Of a stretch of 64,000 nt of DNA, positions 46,467 through 57,494 are shown one piece after another. The stretch covers positions 64,134,671-64,198,670 of the forward strand of contig CM055101.1 in NCBI GenBank assembly GCA_029204225.1, in the 5' to 3' direction. The notes below the pieces were generated by a model. That model worked only from the letters and a program-made list of their open reading frames with translations. It was not told where the DNA came from and did no database searches. Both the position numbers and the translations under genes were made by a program. The stretch's first letter is position 1. Every line of letters begins with the position of its first letter. The stretch is from Diphasiastrum complanatum. Taxonomy: Eukaryota; Streptophyta; Lycopodiopsida; Lycopodiales; Lycopodiaceae.

Positions 46467-46800
46467 TGTTGGGGACTTGCTTTTTGTCAAGGGAGTATTA
46501 TGTACCTGCATGTCCATATGTCAGCCATCACATGCTTTACTAATATATTATCATAGTGGCGGCACCTTAATTGATATCATTAGCATTTGATGCACCTTAA
46601 TTGATATCGTTAGCATTTATATTATGTTAGACACGCCCATGATCTTTATTTCACATGGTTCCTAATTAGGGCCCTTATATTTAAATATTCACATTTTCCC
46701 CCTAGTTTTAGTAAAAATAGCCACTAAGTGTTCTCTGGTAGAGAACTTCATTTGTTGCCATATCTTGTCTATTGATCATGATTTGATGCCATATCTATGA
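46467..46800 (+). repeat. Possible LTR of the gypsy relic
   Basis: TGTTGGGGACTTGC follows the coding relic. A 29-bp tandem pair (GCACCTTAATTGATATC at about 46562 and 46591) lies within it. No partner LTR or clear right end. Confidence 0.35.
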
Positions 46801-47705
46801 TTTGCATTCACAACGGGTAACTACTTTGAGGAGTGTAGGTAAATACATTCAATCCCCATCTAAAAAATTCAGGAGCTTGAAAAGAAATAGAATGACATAG
46901 GGAAGAAACAAAAACATTGGAAAGTGTTGTTGGGAAAGAGGGCCAAAACACAAAGACACCAATGGCTGGAGTCATTTTGGTAGCACTGAACAAAGAAAAC
47001 TTACGAGAGAGTAAAGATTTGACTTTCAAGGATTCTCAAATACACAGGAGGTCATTCATTTTTCTTACACTACTCTTGGAGTTGGATCAAATGGCAATGA
47101 CAAAGCCATTAGATTTGTCTCACAAGTAATCACAATTTTTCAGGTGTGGAGTCACAAGGAGTTCCATGACTTCATCAATATTGAACCAACCAGCATGAAT
47201 ATAAGAGTTGAACTCAAACACATTATTTAGCGTATTTTTGTTACCCTAAAGATGAAAGTAATCAATCCTTTCCATGTCAAGAAAGTGAGGACCGAGGGAG
47301 AAAGCAAGCTTGATGCAAATTTCTCATCACAATGAGCAATGGAAGACTTAAGTTCTATATACCATCAAGTCTAGTAAGGGGGCCAAAATTATCCAATTTC
47401 AATAGGATTGAGCACAAATTATCAAAGATACCAATCAAAGCATAAGCTATGTGCTACCAACAAAGTTCAAGTGAAGAAGATTGGTTGTCTCTTTCCTTAG
47501 ATGTAGACATGCATCATCAATTGAAAAAAAATTCACTTAAAGTTCTTTGGTCATGAAAACTGGAACTCTTTACAATTACATCTATGAAAATCACATAAAA
47601 AAAATTGTTCATGAAAAAAGCTGAAAGAATTAGAACTTTAAAAAAGAAATTACAAACATAGTGAGAGTTGACATTGTCCACAAACTGGAAACAATTTTTA
47701 CTCAC
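46801..47705. other. FKBP intron, left part; no gene recognised
   Basis: No supported frame. It adjoins the FKBP exon donor. Confidence 0.5.
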
Positions 47706-47780
47706 TGTACCCCCTGTAACTCCCAAGCCTTGCCTACTTGTCATGAATGTCACTCCTTTCCACTTAGCTACATAATGCAC
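47706..47780 (-). CDS. FKBP-type peptidyl-prolyl isomerase, exon (first seen)
   Basis: 75-bp, phase-0 exon with acceptor GTTCAACAG and donor ACA|GTGAGT. It encodes VHYVAKWKGVTFMTSRQGLG and VTGGT. VHY is the first conserved FKBP strand. The usual Phe-Asp of the active site is FMTSR here, as in chloroplast FKBP17/18-like proteins. It reads directly into PYGFDVG of the exon at 40625-40714, so the three exons give 80 uninterrupted codons. The transit peptide and N-terminal exons would lie above 47780 but were not found. Confidence 0.88.
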
Positions 47781-48758
47781 CTGTTGAACAACAATCGTAA
47801 GTAACTAATTGCAAATTCATGGTTCTTGTTGTATGTTTGCTTTCAAACTAATTACCATCATGAGGAAACCACAAACTCCTTAGATACAACAAATAAAAGA
47901 ATCCAATATAATGCATGAAAAGATAGCTACGTATTCAAGAGTATTTCAAATATAACAATATAAGGAATCCAATTTTATGCATGAAAGAATAGCTATGTAT
48001 TCAAGAGTATTTTATTTTCAAGGCATACACAAGTCCCACCAAGTTGCTTTTGCTTGAAAATGAATGTGGTTAAGTGTTTTCCCCATAGCTAACGGATTGG
48101 TCATTCCACAAATAGATAGAAGCATTGCATTCTCCTTATTACAATATTCATAATGTGAGAGATGATGCATCAAAACAGAGGGTTTTGTGTCTTCTTGTAA
48201 CTACTTAGTTTCAATTATTTGAATCCTCATTTAGTAAACAAGGTATAAACATAAGAAGGGCTTGGGCTATTCATTATTTCTGCAAGTTGATCTTTCATCT
48301 ATGGTCTTGGTCATAACCATGCTAAGCATGCATTGCTATGCAGGCTTGCATGTCACCCCTTGGGCACACAACCTTAAATTTGAGCTACTTATTTAATTGA
48401 GCAATACCATACAAGTATATTGGCCAAATTATGGAGGGAATAATCCATTCAGTTAATCTTTTCACCTTAGGACAGTACAATGGGGAGAAAAAAAATGCAA
48501 AATCCTTCTTGTATTTGATTGTGGCTTGTATCAAAATACACCAATTATGCTTCGTGTTCCCGTGCAAAAATGAACACCATTAAAAGAAGAAGGTATTTGA
48601 TTATTGTTGTAAATGATAGCAAAATGAAATGATTTAAGGTTGCAAATTTACATCTAATGGAATTTCAATACATTGGGCACCCGATCAATCCCAAGGGACC
48701 TTTTTTGCCCTAGTCCACCAATTGTCTCGTGTCAATACAACTTGTTTGAGCATGTTGG

Positions 48759-48819
<61 letters not shown>

Positions 48820-49045
48820 GTACAATTTGATCTTTTGTTTATCATCTTGAACACAAGTTTTGAATAATGGTTCTATTGGGATAGAGATAGCACCTAGTAG
48901 TAAACTTGTTTTCAAGGCACCCGAACTATCCCCAAAAGAGGAGAAAAATTTGAAAAACAAAGAACATCTAATTAGCACTCAATACTTCCCCTTATGGTGC
49001 TCCTAGACTCTTGTGTAAGATAAAGGCGTCTTAAATTTCAACAAG
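47781..49045. other. No gene recognised; probable FKBP intron or 5' flank
   Basis: No domain-bearing frame. A (GA)n tract lies at 48761-48815. Further FKBP 5' exons may lie here or beyond. Confidence 0.45.
48761..48815 (+). repeat. (GA)n microsatellite
   Basis: About 27 GA units. Confidence 0.95.
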
Positions 49046-49450
49046 ATCAAGATGAGAGATCCATATCCTATTGGACCTATTCCTAAAACAAATCATTTGA
49101 TAGATATGTTGAGGGGTGCTCACGAATTCTCTGAGATCAATTTCAAAAGCGGGTACCATCAATTTCGGATCAAGGCAAAGGATGTCTATGGACATTATGG
49201 ATTTAGGGTGTTGCCATTTGGATTAAAGAATGTGCCAACAACTTTTCAACAAATGATGACTGATATCTTTTGGGTCATAGTTTGGAAAGTTTGTAATTAT
49301 AGATCTAAATGATATATTGTTTTGTGTTAGGATGTTGGGCGAACATATCTTTCATTTGTGGACAATGTAAAACCTCTTACAAGATCACAAAGTGTATGCT
49401 AGAAAATTAAGTGTGAGTTCCTTATGCAAGAGGCAGAAAACCTGAAAATC
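49046..49450 (+). pseudogene. Gypsy reverse transcriptase fragment
   Basis: The frame contains MRDPYPIGPIPKTNHLIDML, FSEINFKSGYHQFRIKAKDV and GFRVLPFGLKNVPTTFQQMM, standard gypsy RT fingers and palm blocks. After a frameshift the catalytic Asp pair is lost, and only a weak HxxHL...VYAxKxxCEFL-like trace continues to about 49450. Confidence 0.75.
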
Positions 49451-49529
49451 TGATATCTAAGGATTAAGTGCAGATAGATCCATAGAAGATGGAGGTTATA
49501 CTGAAGTGAGATACACGTTGTACTAATTT

Positions 49530-49560
49530 ATATATATACATATATACATATATATATATC
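49530..49560 (+). repeat. (TA)n-rich tract
   Basis: TATATACATATATACATATATATATAT next to the X2 left end, described here in shortened form as alternating TA/CA steps. Confidence 0.8.
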
Positions 49561-50509
49561 TAAGGAAGCGGATGGCGGACGCGGACGCGCCAGGGGTGCG
49601 TCCGCGTCCGAACGCGTCCAATTCTTTTCAAAAAAAAAAAAAAATACAGGCACCTGCCTACACTGCCCCCCATCCCAAAAGCAAAATAAAAACAATTTAT
49701 GGCCCCTGTTTTTCCCCCGGAATTACTTGCCCCCTCCTGCTAAAAAATAGGAAAACAGAATCGAAAAAATTTCCAAAAACATCTGCAAAAATATTTGCAA
49801 CAGACCTAACCACTGGGCCATGCCTCTCATAACTGAGATATTACTAAACAACCATGGCCAGTGAGCAATTCATAAATTATTACGAACCTTCATTGGGAAC
49901 TAAGCTCCAAAAAAGCGGCAAAGAAAGATCTGAGAGTGGTTTCGAGTGAAGGTTTGTATGGCAAACATATTACTGCCCCAAGGTTTAGAAGTGAATGCTC
50001 ACCAGAGGATTGGGGAAAGGTGAACACTCACCAGAAGAGTGACAAGCTATACTACTGTGACTCGGTTTAGGGGATCGGTTTCTTCCCGGATGAACTTCAA
50101 TAGCTTACTAATTAGTTATGGCACTACTCCAACTCGCTACAATACGATGTCGAAATTTACAGAACCTGCTCCACGAACCCCTGCGCCTGTATTCCTGGAC
50201 CATTAATACATTCTACGCAGGTTTAAGTGTATGCTGCACAAGTGCAGCTTTGATGTTGAATCTGCACATACCTGTGGTGCAATGCCTACGACACAATGAG
50301 GACGTGGGTGGGGTTGATGATGTTTATGGATGATGATTATGCTTGTGGCTTGTTTTGATGGTTATGGCTGTCGGGTTGTGGGTTTAGGGTGATTTGTTAG
50401 GGTTTGGGGTGTTGTGTTAACTGTGCCATTTGTTGGGGTGTCGGGTTTAAAGTCTTATGTTAAATGGTTGAACATGATGCATATGTTTTGAATGAGATGC
50501 AGATGTGCT

Positions 50510-50511
<2 letters not shown>

Positions 50512-50578
<67 letters not shown>
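50512..50578 (+). repeat. (CT)n microsatellite
   Basis: About 33 CT units at the position equivalent to 35599-35713 of X1. Confidence 0.95.
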
Positions 50579-50579
<1 letters not shown>

Positions 50580-50738
50580 ATCTTGCACGGAGCAAACCAT
50601 TGTTGACTAACCATTCAAACTTCACAGAGCTAACCATTTGTAAGCAACCACGATAAATTAGCCATGACACAAATAGACTGTGAAAAAATATATACATCTC
50701 ATCTGATGCCACTGTACATGATGCTAAAATGTGTATCA

Positions 50739-51355
50739 ATATCTACAAGTCTGCGCTAAACAAATCATCCTCTGTGTGCCAGATGCATCTGCAGGGGTGT
50801 GAAACACAAAGTCTGGCTCAGAGTCTAGAGGCATCTGGGACTCCTCTAGGTCTGGGCCAACGCCTGCCAAGAGACCACTAGAAAAATCATCGGTGCGTCC
50901 CCTCTTGGCTGGCCTGCCTCTGGGTCTGCCGGAAGGAACCCTCTGTGGTACACTCCTGCCTGGGGGTCTCCCTCTGCCACGGGGGGGTCTCTGGGAGGAA
51001 CTGCCTGCCTGTGATGCTCTGAGTTGTCTCTGCGCTGTATGTCTCTGGGCAGCAGCCTCTGTCTCCCTCGCAAACTCTGACCATCCATCATCTGAAAGGG
51101 GGCGTGATGCGGGGGTACTGGGTGGGGCACGTGGACCATCCCCTGCTGGGTCGACCGTCTCGTCTGAATCATATGTGGGCTCATCATCAAAGGAGGGCAA
51201 TGGAACGTCAGCAGGGAGGGTGGTGGTCTCATCGGCATCGGCATCGGCATCATCCTCGGGATCACCCCGCAGAGCACGCCGAACAGCATCATCCGGATCA
51301 ACCTCTGGCTCGTGATCTGCCGCAGCAACCAAGCACTCTCGGGATTGACCTGCAA
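50739..51355 (-). CDS. hAT transposase C-terminal exon with AT-hooks
   Basis: About 205 open codons. It starts after an acceptor (TTTTGCAG or a few bases downstream; the exact junction sets the frame). It contains an acidic segment (DPEDDADADADETTT), then two AT-hook-like motifs (PRGRGRPPG and GRPRGRPAKRGR) and an acidic-hydrophobic end. AT-hooks bind the minor groove of AT-rich DNA. Most hAT transposases end shortly after the dimerisation domain, so this tail is unusual. The frame has high GC and no stops. Confidence 0.55.
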
Positions 51356-51455
51356 AAGTCAATCATTCGTGAGAATAGCCGAAGCAACCGTGAGGGCATT
51401 AAACTGAATGTCTCAAACCAATACGAAAGCAAAACGACAGAGCAACAAAATATAC

Positions 51456-52830
51456 CTGCAACAGTAGGGCGTGTGCGCCTCCTGCCCTCATGCTCTCCGT
51501 GATGCGTCGAACCACTCTGGTGTTGGTGTTGCAGTACACCAGGTCATTGCACTGCTCCGTCGTCGGACGGTTCCGCCTGTTCGTGGCAACAAGGCTGAAC
51601 GTTGACCAGTTCCGCTCGCACACGCAAGCAAAACAGTCCTGCATTGATTGGCAGCAACTCGAGTGAGTACCGACCTTGTAGAGAAAATGCGAAAACTGGT
51701 TGGATGAATAAGATCGGACAACATACCTGTGAAAGGACTTGGAGCGCGAGCGTCCTCAGGTCTGGCTGCCCGACGCTGTAGCTCTCCCACCATGATACAG
51801 GCAAGAGCCTGTTCTCTCGAACACGTGCAAGGTCCTCGCCGAACAGCCCCAAAGAGTGCATGTAGTTGAGCAACGATATGCTTGAGTACACTTTCCCGCG
51901 CAGGGAAATTGAACGAATGACAACGTGCGATAGATCAAGAGTTTACCTGTAACCGAGCCTCTGCACCTCGAGCCTACTACGGAACCCAGTGTCGCTACTG
52001 AGGAGGCGGATGTATGCGAACCAGTCCACACGCAGCTCTACATCGTCGTACTGCCTCTCGCTTTGAAACAGCGGATGCAGTATGTGGGCCACACTGTGAA
52101 TGGGCCAGTGAAACTTATCCCATCGCCGCTGCCACAAGTGCCTGATAGGCTCCAACCTGTGGACCAAACCACGTGGAGGCAACAGTTACATACAGACTCG
52201 CCTATGCGGTCCATGAACTCGTAAATGAGGCCCATCGTGCACCCCTCGCGATCAACGAGTCTCAGAATAGAGTAGATGGGGCGCATGACGTCCATGAGAT
52301 GCTGCATATCCACCCAGAAAGGCTCCGTGAAGAGGATCTCGTGGAAGGCCAAGCCCTTTGGGTCGTGGACAGGTCCATGGCGGTGAACTCTGCCGAAGTG
52401 GCCATGTGCCGCAATTCACCCTTGAGCTTGTGTAGCCGCTCAAGCATGATGAACTGATAGGCGAGCGGGTGCGAGCGGGCTTCTTCAAGTCGAGCCTGCA
52501 TTGACAAACGGAATGAGAGGCACACATGAAACGAGGAAAAAAAAAAGAGCATCTTGAACGAGCCAAAAAGTAAGTGGCAGGTTACCTGCTAATTGTGCGG
52601 AAAAGTGCCGTCATGCGGCGCTTGCGTGTGACGAAGTCCACGACCGCAAGTGCCCTCGTGAGAATGTCACTGACCCAAGGCAGGCGCCCGATGGAATGCA
52701 GGAGGAGGTCCAGTGAGTGTGCGGCACATGGAGTCCAGACAATGGAGGGGTAGTCTGCCATAAGAAGCTCCCCCATACCGCGGCAATTGGACGCATTGTC
52801 CGTCACAACCTTTTGCGATATGTTCACACG
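51456..52830 (-). pseudogene. hAT transposase core and dimerisation domain (X2)
   Basis: Blocks in minus order: KVVTDNASNCRGMGELLMAD and VWTPCAAHSLDLLLHSIG (DUF659, 52830-52586, donor GTAACC); LEEARSHPLAYQFIMLERLH (acceptor at 52496); after a one-base shift, LFTEPFWVDMQHLMDVMRPI; then RWDKFHWPIHSVAHILHPLF (52156-51947); WWESYSVGQPDLRTLALQVL (51880-51727); and CERNWSTFSLVATNRRNRP with NDLVYCNTN (51638-51456), the hAT dimerisation signature. Splice-like junctions with GT/AG separate the last four blocks; the gap at 52157-52193 is only 37 nt and may not be a real intron. The part before DUF659 is missing at 52830. Confidence 0.75.
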
Positions 52831-52950
52831 ATCAGTTCACAGCTCGAGAAACACATTGCAATCAATCGAAAACTACGCAAAACTATTGTATCAACATCAA
52901 GCAGTGAGAGAGAGAAAACCCACCAACCATACCCACAATTAACAAGGTAT

Positions 52951-52994
52951 CTCAGGGGGCAGTTAGCACCCCTGAGATGGAGTGCTAACTGCCC
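52951..52994 (+). other. Overlapping alternative hairpins
   Basis: GGGCAGTTAGCAC (52957-52969) pairs perfectly with GTGCTAACTGCCC (52982-52994) across 12 nt. Overlapping it, CTCAGGGG (52951-52958) pairs with CCCCTGAG (52969-52976). The two stems share bases, so only one can form. Function unknown. Confidence 0.6.
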
Positions 52995-53280
52995 ACCAAG
53001 AGAAATAAAACATTTTCTGGTAATGTAAACATCAGTCCAGAGAACACATTGTGCAGAAATAAATTGTTGACGATTTCGTACAGTTTTCCTTTCATAAAGT
53101 CGTTCCATTGGAAAGCCAAAACGATGTTTTTAACCTCTTCCACAAAGGCTCGCACCAATAAATAGTATTTTTTATTATTATTTTTTTTAAATTTTCTAAT
53201 AAGAACGCCTTTTATTAATGTAAATTAGGGTAAAAAATTCTGAAAAACAAAAGGTTTAGGGTTTAGAAAAAAGGGGGGAC

Positions 53281-53570
53281 TATACAGGAGACTGTACAAG
53301 GGGCACTGTGGGGGAGCAGACCTTGGGGTCAATGGGAGTGCAGCATGTGGGGGAGCAACAAATCCGGACAGGTACACGGTCACATGGGCACTGTGGGGGA
53401 GCAGACCACGGACCCAATTGGAGTGCAACGCGTGGGGGAGCAACACATGGGGGCAGGTACAGTAGCACATGGGCATTGTGGGGAAGCAGGCCATGGGGCC
53501 AATGGGAGTGCAGCACGTGGGGGAGCAACAAATGGGGGCAGGTACAACGGCACATGGAGGGATCATCAAC
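53281..53570 (+). repeat. 85-bp tandem repeat array (about 3 units), X2 copy
   Basis: GGRCAGGTAC-type starts at 53366, 53451 and 53536 (spacing 85). It is homologous to 34346-34660, followed by GTGAGAGGCTGTGAGAG repeats at 53615-53710 as in X1. Confidence 0.85.
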
Positions 53571-53740
53571 AACTGCACATGGGGAAACAGGCTGTGGTGT
53601 TAAATAGGCATTCACGAGGCTGTGAGAGAGCCAGTGAGAGGCTGTGAGAGAGAGGCTGTGAGAGGCTGTGAGAGAGCCAGTGAGAGCCATTGAGAGGCTG
53701 TGAGAGCCAGTTTGAGAAACAGGGTGTCGTGAGTTGGGGG

Positions 53741-54094
53741 AGCGCATACCACCGAAGCACGAGGGCGAAGCCAGGAGGAAGCTCGAGGAAGATGTCCGAA
53801 GGCACAACAAAAGGCATCGGAAGCAAGAGGTAGACATTGCAAAGATGCTGCGACAGACTCGGCAGAGACACCCAAAGCTGCAGATCCCCGCCTGTGGCTC
53901 CTGCCCCCGCTGTCGAGCTGGATTTGGATGAGCAGATCGGAAAGAACTTCACACGACGGCAGCTCATCATGGTCAGGGAAAGGGCAGCCCGCCGTCGGGC
54001 TAACCAAGAGGCAAATCGGGCTAACCGGGAGGCAGAGCGAGAGCGACAGAACAATGCACCTGACGAGGGTGAGGAGTCGGTGGAGGATCCGTAG
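53741..54094 (+). pseudogene. Charged coiled-coil ORF of X elements, copy 2
   Basis: It is the same protein as at 34801-35167: ERIPPKHEGEARRKLEEDVR, then after a frameshift at about 53890 PPVAPAPAVELDLDEQIG, FTRRQLIMVRERAARRRANQ and an end DEGEESVEDP. There is no stop where copy 1 has one (MLRQTRQR), but the frameshift breaks it. The downstream 270 bp (54095-54370) also match X1 (35168-35440). Confidence 0.5.
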
Positions 54095-54595
54095 GAATGT
54101 TTAGAATAGATAAAATCCAGCCGTATGTGGCTGACTGTTGTTATGTAGTTTTCGGCAGCAGATGAGGTAGCATTTAGTGTTTAACACAGTGTAGAGAACA
54201 GCCCCAGCCGTATGTGGCGGGATACGTATTGTTATTTTAATACAACTGTTGAATTAATGTTCAGTGTGTTTTTTGTGCAACGCGTGCCTAGGAAATTGCA
54301 ATGTAATATATGTGTTTATGAAATGCTATCAAGGGGGGTGTATTTCTGTGAAGTGCATCTGCTATCAATCTCTGCAAATGAAACTAATTGAAAATACGAT
54401 TCAAACACGCACATACCATTCGAAATAAAATTGAAAACAGAGCATCACATTTACAAATCGACAAATACACAATGTGCAGCAAATAAAGTACGTCCAACAC
54501 TGGATATAATATGTAAAATGGTCTGAATACAGTGTTCGACCATCTGGCCGCCAAACATGGAACATGATATCAAACTGCTAAAAATAAAATAACAA

Positions 54596-55405
54596 AGCTA
54601 CAATCAATGCTCTGGCTCTGACTCAGACGAATGCTCCGGAGACAACTCAGGGCCCCAAGCTGACTCTCACAACCGATATCTATGCCTGTCTGGAACTGGC
54701 ATGGGCTGTGTATCCGAGGAGCAAGACTCGTCATCCACATCCTCCCAATCTGCCTCCGCATCAGCCCCCAAGCAAGCCAAACCGACTAGACCTGCTCCAA
54801 CTGGCTGTGATAGTGCACCTCTACCTACACCTGGGGCCCTGCGAGGTCGTCCTCTCTTCCCTGGCTATTTTTGTGCCTTGCCTTTCTTGTTCGGTGCACC
54901 CTTGGGCCTTCCTGGTCTCTTGCGGACGAGGGGAGCCGTCAATGCCTCATCACCCCCATGCAAATCACCTGGCTGGCTAGGTTGGGCCCAAGCTGAGGCC
55001 GGCTGGGATAGAGAAGCCAAAGAGGGGTGTCCCTATGCAGCTGATAGAGGAGGATGAGCCCGTGGAGTGTGTGCCCATGGGGCTGCTGCTGGTGGAGGAA
55101 GTGGCTGTGGAGGGGCCATCCCTGCAGGAGGCAAGTACAGCGGCGATATGTACTGAAAGGGGCGCTGTGGTGGCCGGTACTGGTACATCCTGGGTGCTGC
55201 CAAAGGAGGAGGATGTGACGTGGGTGCTGCCACTGGAGGAGCCACTATGGATGTGGGCTGCAAGAGAAAACCTGGGCACAGATGGTGGCCTGCCATGGAG
55301 ACCTGGTGCTGCAGAAGTGGATGGCGATGGAGGGGCTGCAGGCCTCAATGGCATCGGTGGCACTGGAGGTGTTGTGCGGCGCATATAAACCTTCTGAGGG
55401 GGCGG
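54596..55405 (-). pseudogene. Pro-rich, AT-hook protein part of X2
   Basis: The minus frame is Pro/Ala/Ser-rich (PPAGMAPPQPLPPPAAAPWA) with a frame change at about 55030. It then has two AT-hook-like motifs, RKRPGRPKGAPNKKGK and KRGRPRRAP, separated by a stop, and an acidic tail (DWEDVDDESCSSD) ending in TGA at 54672 and TGA at about 54603. It probably joined the BED part at 61321-61808 before gypsy insertion. It is not a typical hAT body; AT-hooks suggest DNA binding. From 54371 to 54595 nothing is recognised. Confidence 0.4.
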
Positions 55406-55407
55406 AG

Positions 55408-55825
55408 AGTTATGGACTCGGCTCATTACATTCGCCGCGTCCATTTACATTTACAGTTACTTTACTTTATGCATAAGCAGGCCTTGGGCCCTTTTTTATT
55501 CATTAGTGACACTCAGACTATATGGTTGGCCTTTGGCCTTATTATTCATTATTAGGCCATCTGGACATATTACTGGAGAGTGGGGGCCTTCTTGGAGGGC
55601 GCACTATTATCCCTCCCAGTTGGGCCCTAGCCACTGGAAGCTTCCTTTTAGGGCTTCCTCTTGGCTATAAGTAGGGAAACTGTGTCATTTGTCATTCAGC
55701 TGATGATATTGATCTCTCTCTTTAGCCTCCTTAATCTCTCTCTTTCCTGCTTTCTAGGGTTAAGTCTTGCTTATGTGATGCTTTCATAGCTTAATTCTAG
55801 ATCAGCTGTGGCTCTATTCGTAACT
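55408..55825 (+). repeat. Gypsy LTR (copy A), AG...CT ends
   Basis: 418 bp. It starts AGTTATGGACTCGG and ends ATTCGTAACT, with the PBS starting at the next base. It matches LTR 61812-62203 closely. CTATAAGTAGGG (about 55663) is TATA-like. Confidence 0.75.
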
Positions 55826-55837
55826 TGGTATCAGAGC
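55826..55837 (+). other. Primer binding site, tRNA-iMet type
   Basis: TGGTATCAGAGC, directly after the LTR. Confidence 0.85.
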
Positions 55838-56546
55838 ATTTTCTGAGCACAATCTGGAATTTTTTCTTTGCTGCCTTGCCTTGCTCCTCCATCGCTGATC
55901 CTACAGCTCCATTACCGTTTTGACAGCCCTGTTCCATCGCTGCTCCTGCCACTCCTTCCTGCCCAGCGTTCCCTGTGTTTTGGCCCCTCTTTTCTTTGCT
56001 GCCCAGCGCTCCTCCTCTTCCTTTCCATCGCTGTCCCTGCCTTCCGACCTATCACTTTCGTCTGATATTTTTCCAGTTTGTAGCAATCTTCCACAGTTAG
56101 TTCCCTGACTGTCCAGCGCCCATCCTCATCCAAAAACTACCCAATTCCGACATCATTTGCTATTCCAAACAGCTAAAATTCTTCAACTTGTAAGTCGCTG
56201 CCTCAGCACTCCCAACTTGTCACTTTTGCCTCTTTTTTTCTCCAATTCCAGCCATCTTTTACAGCTTATCAAAAGGCTGTCGCGCGCTCATTCTCCACCA
56301 CATTTTCAGGAATTCTGACTCCGTTTACTCTTTCAAATTCACATTGTATCCCTGGCTGTCCAGCGCATTATTACAGCTTCTCCATTGTTCATTGCTGTCT
56401 GTTTTTTTCAGTTGTGATAATATTGGTTGTACTAGGCTAATTTGGGGTGACGACAAGAGTCCGCTCCCTCAAGTTTTCGTCTATTCCTTCCACTATCATT
56501 ATGGCACATTCACCTACCCCGAGTGAGACTACTCAGGAAACCTTAT
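55838..56546 (+). pseudogene. Gypsy leader and first gag codons (copy A)
   Basis: A pyrimidine-rich leader carries GCTGTCCAGCGC-type motifs (about 55998, 56107, 56276, 56355) and a conserved block TTTGGGGTGACGACAAGAGT at about 56442. gag starts at ATG 56501 (MAHSPTPSETTQETL). It breaks at 56546 with a stop, while copy B continues, so a rearrangement removed the rest. Confidence 0.7.
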
Positions 56547-57494
56547 AGCTCTGTTAGTACCAGCACAGGTGTCTCTCCATTTTTATTATCTCATGGCATG
56601 AGGGGGGGGTGCCGAATCACACCAATACTATAGGGGAGTGTGGGTTGCGACTCAGGGCGAGCTCCAACCAAGTCTCAGCCTCCCTTGCTGGAATGTTGTC
56701 ATGGCTCTCGCCTTGGCATGCTAGCGCCCCGGAGACTAGGGTCGGTCACACACTTGAAATGTAACCTTCTCAGATTTATCAATAAAGTGGGACTTTCCTC
56801 AAACTGACTCTGATTACCTTCTGGGTTTCAGTGTTCGGTAAAAGCGCCAGTTGTAAGGCTGCTTCCAAATTTTTAAGTTGGCACATAGCTGAGGGTCGTA
56901 TCCCGGGACGCCAGCGGTATGCCGTCGGGACCATTCGGTCCGTGGCGCCAGCAGTATGCTGTCGGGACCATTTGGTCCAGGAACTGGTTGTTTCCATATC
57001 TGTCGCGGCTTGTGGTTTTGAGTGTTCCTTGCATAAACGTGAATGGGTTAAGTAAGCTCTTGGGGAACGGGCTCTAACCTGTCGGCTGAGTTGGATGGCT
57101 TGCTTGGGGGGAAGTTACCTGTTTATGGCTATCCTGTCTGGCGTGGCGCCAGGTTGGCTTCCAGCGCTCGTGACGAAGCTTTCAGTTGGTTAAGTCTGAT
57201 GTAAGTCAGACCGCTTGCTTGGAATGGATGTTACTCGTTTGTAACGAAGCTTCGAGTTGGTTAAGTTTGATGTATGTCGGGCAGCTTGCTTGGAGGGAAG
57301 TCACCCACATCGAGACCCCCGATCTGGCATGGCGCCAGGTTGGATCTCAATGTTGGTTTTCGGAACTTCAAGTTGGTTAAGTCTGATCGTTGTTGGCGAG
57401 TTGGCTGCTTGTATGTCAAGTGGGTTTGGATGGCAAGAGTTGAAGGCTGGGAAGCTAAGTTGTGGTTCCCGGCTCCCTTTGGGATGCCTGCGCT
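56547..57494. other. Unidentified insert with tandem repeats
   Basis: It contains two 37-bp units (GCCAGCRGTATGCYGTCGGG at about 56911 and 56948) with an internal GGACCATTTGGTCC-like palindrome. It also has three spaced copies of AGTTGGTTAAGT (about 57184, 57253, 57371) with GGCGCCAGGTTGG. A CAATAAAG lies at about 56780. No coding frame is convincing. It may be part of another element's LTR or leader. Confidence 0.4.

Larger units (their letters stand above)
40715..47705 (-). other. FKBP intron, about 7 kb, loaded with retroelements
   Basis: It runs from the donor GTGAGT at 47705 to the acceptor at 40715. It contains a plus-strand chromodomain gypsy relic, a minus-strand LTR with PBS, another gypsy RT relic and a (CT)n tract. 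The part 40715-41165 holds no recognisable gene. Confidence 0.75.

Noticed and set aside
50893-51502. Plus-strand frames opposite the hAT C-terminal exon
   Set aside because: Antisense shadows of the AT-hook exon; no motifs.
55033-55555. Plus-strand Gly/Trp/Val-rich frames at 55.0-55.5 kb
   Set aside because: Antisense to the Pro-rich minus frame and crossing into the LTR.
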